This document shows, piece by piece, positions 63,755 through 64,000 of a stretch of DNA of 64,000 bases. The notes beneath the pieces were generated by a model. That model was given only the letters and a program-made list of their open reading frames with translations, was not told the origin of the DNA and ran no database searches. Within the stretch, counting starts at the first letter, position 1; each line of letters opens with the position of its first letter. This DNA comes from an uncultured Aquimarina sp. (lineage in GTDB: Bacteria; Bacteroidota; Bacteroidia; Flavobacteriales; Flavobacteriaceae). Location: NCBI GenBank assembly GCA_947498705.1, contig CANMLW010000005.1:124001-188000 (forward strand). Direction: 5' to 3'. Made by a program: the position numbers and the translations under genes.

Positions 63755-64000
63755 TGCAACATAAAAAATATTATATCATAAAAAGCATTGTTACAGTATG
63801 CGCTGTAACAATGCTTTTTTCATGTCAATCTACTCAAAAAGAAGATACAGCTTATATAGATTTTGAAGAAGTGCCTATTGCCGAAGCATATGAGGTGAAT
63901 TTAAAATACACAGATTCTGGTAAGTTGAAGGCTATTCTTAAAACACCAAAAGTGTTGGATTTTTCTAATAAATCTTTTGCATACTTCGAGTTTCCAAAAG
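63754..64000 (+). CDS. lptC: LPS export protein LptC (partial, runs off window)
   Basis: The first 82 codons of an LptC-type protein, which carries lipopolysaccharide from LptBFG to LptA. The N-terminus has a signal region with the lipobox-like FSC and then VPIAEAYEVNLKYTDSGKLKAILKTPKV, the start of the beta-jellyroll, followed by FAYFEFPK. The lipobox form is usual in Bacteroidota. A perfect hairpin with T-run lies inside the signal-peptide codons. The 3' end is beyond position 64000. Confidence 0.8.
   Translation, partial: MQHKKYYIIKSIVTVCAVTMLFSCQSTQKEDTAYIDFEEVPIAEAYEVNLKYTDSGKLKAILKTPKVLDFSNKSFAYFEFPK
63780..63820 (+). promoter_or_regulatory. terminator-shaped hairpin inside lptC codons
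   Basis: AAAAGCATTGTTACAG (63781-63796), loop TATGCG, then its exact complement (63803-63818) and six T residues in a row (63815-63820). The stem extends to 17 bp with A63780-T63819. It starts nine codons after the ATG and codes for the hydrophobic signal core. Confidence 0.7.

Overview
The window is AT-rich, densely coding bacterial DNA that looks like a marine member of the Flavobacteriaceae; Aquimarina or a close relative is my best guess, from general resemblance only. The signs are type IX secretion (T9SS) C-terminal sorting domains on six proteins, three tRNA promoters and several others of the Bacteroidota form (TTTG, then TAnnTTTG about 19 bases later), no Shine-Dalgarno sequences, a zeaxanthin-type carotenoid operon, and BlaI/M56 pairs. 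No rRNA, CRISPR array or prophage is visible.

Layout. 1-1.2 kb: DUF58 protein and tRNA-Asp. 1.3-5.7 kb: a CarH-like, B12-binding MerR regulator followed by crtI, crtB, crtZ and a fused crtYcd cyclase. 5.7-14.6 kb: hypothetical and YiaA-type membrane proteins, a NarL-type two-component pair, three secreted proteins divergent from it, and a lipoprotein hydrolase. 14.7-16.7 kb: tRNA-Leu, an M20 peptidase and a structured intergenic repeat. 16.8-27 kb: two large paralogous T9SS-secreted M43 metalloproteases, each behind a long duplicated leader holding a short upstream ORF and an attenuator-like hairpin. 27-30.7 kb: a BlaI/M56 pair and a DUF4407 protein. 30.7-42.1 kb: a giant HYR-like repeat protein, a membrane MutS-like ATPase, a second copy of the structured repeat, and mostly housekeeping genes including hemW and ruvC. 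42.1-51.5 kb: a seven-gene BlaI-led locus with two full M56 proteins and several reduced or shuffled relatives, plus a TonB-C-like protein. 51.7-58.7 kb: DUF456, an S9 peptidase broken by an in-frame stop, and a nitric-oxide locus (Rrf2 regulator, RIC repair protein, qNor, truncated hemoglobin, small membrane protein). 58.8-60 kb: a 46-bp perfect palindrome, a 56-residue lanthipeptide-like precursor gene and an IS200-type element with a damaged transposase. 60.2-64 kb: tRNA-Phe and a coaX-OMP-TPR-lptC operon cut by the window edge.

The most novel items are the duplicated protease leaders, the orphan RiPP precursor, the structured dispersed repeat with compensatory base changes, the decaying M56 family, and a terminator-shaped hairpin inside the lptC signal-peptide codons. 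All functional calls rest on motif recognition by eye; no database search was run.
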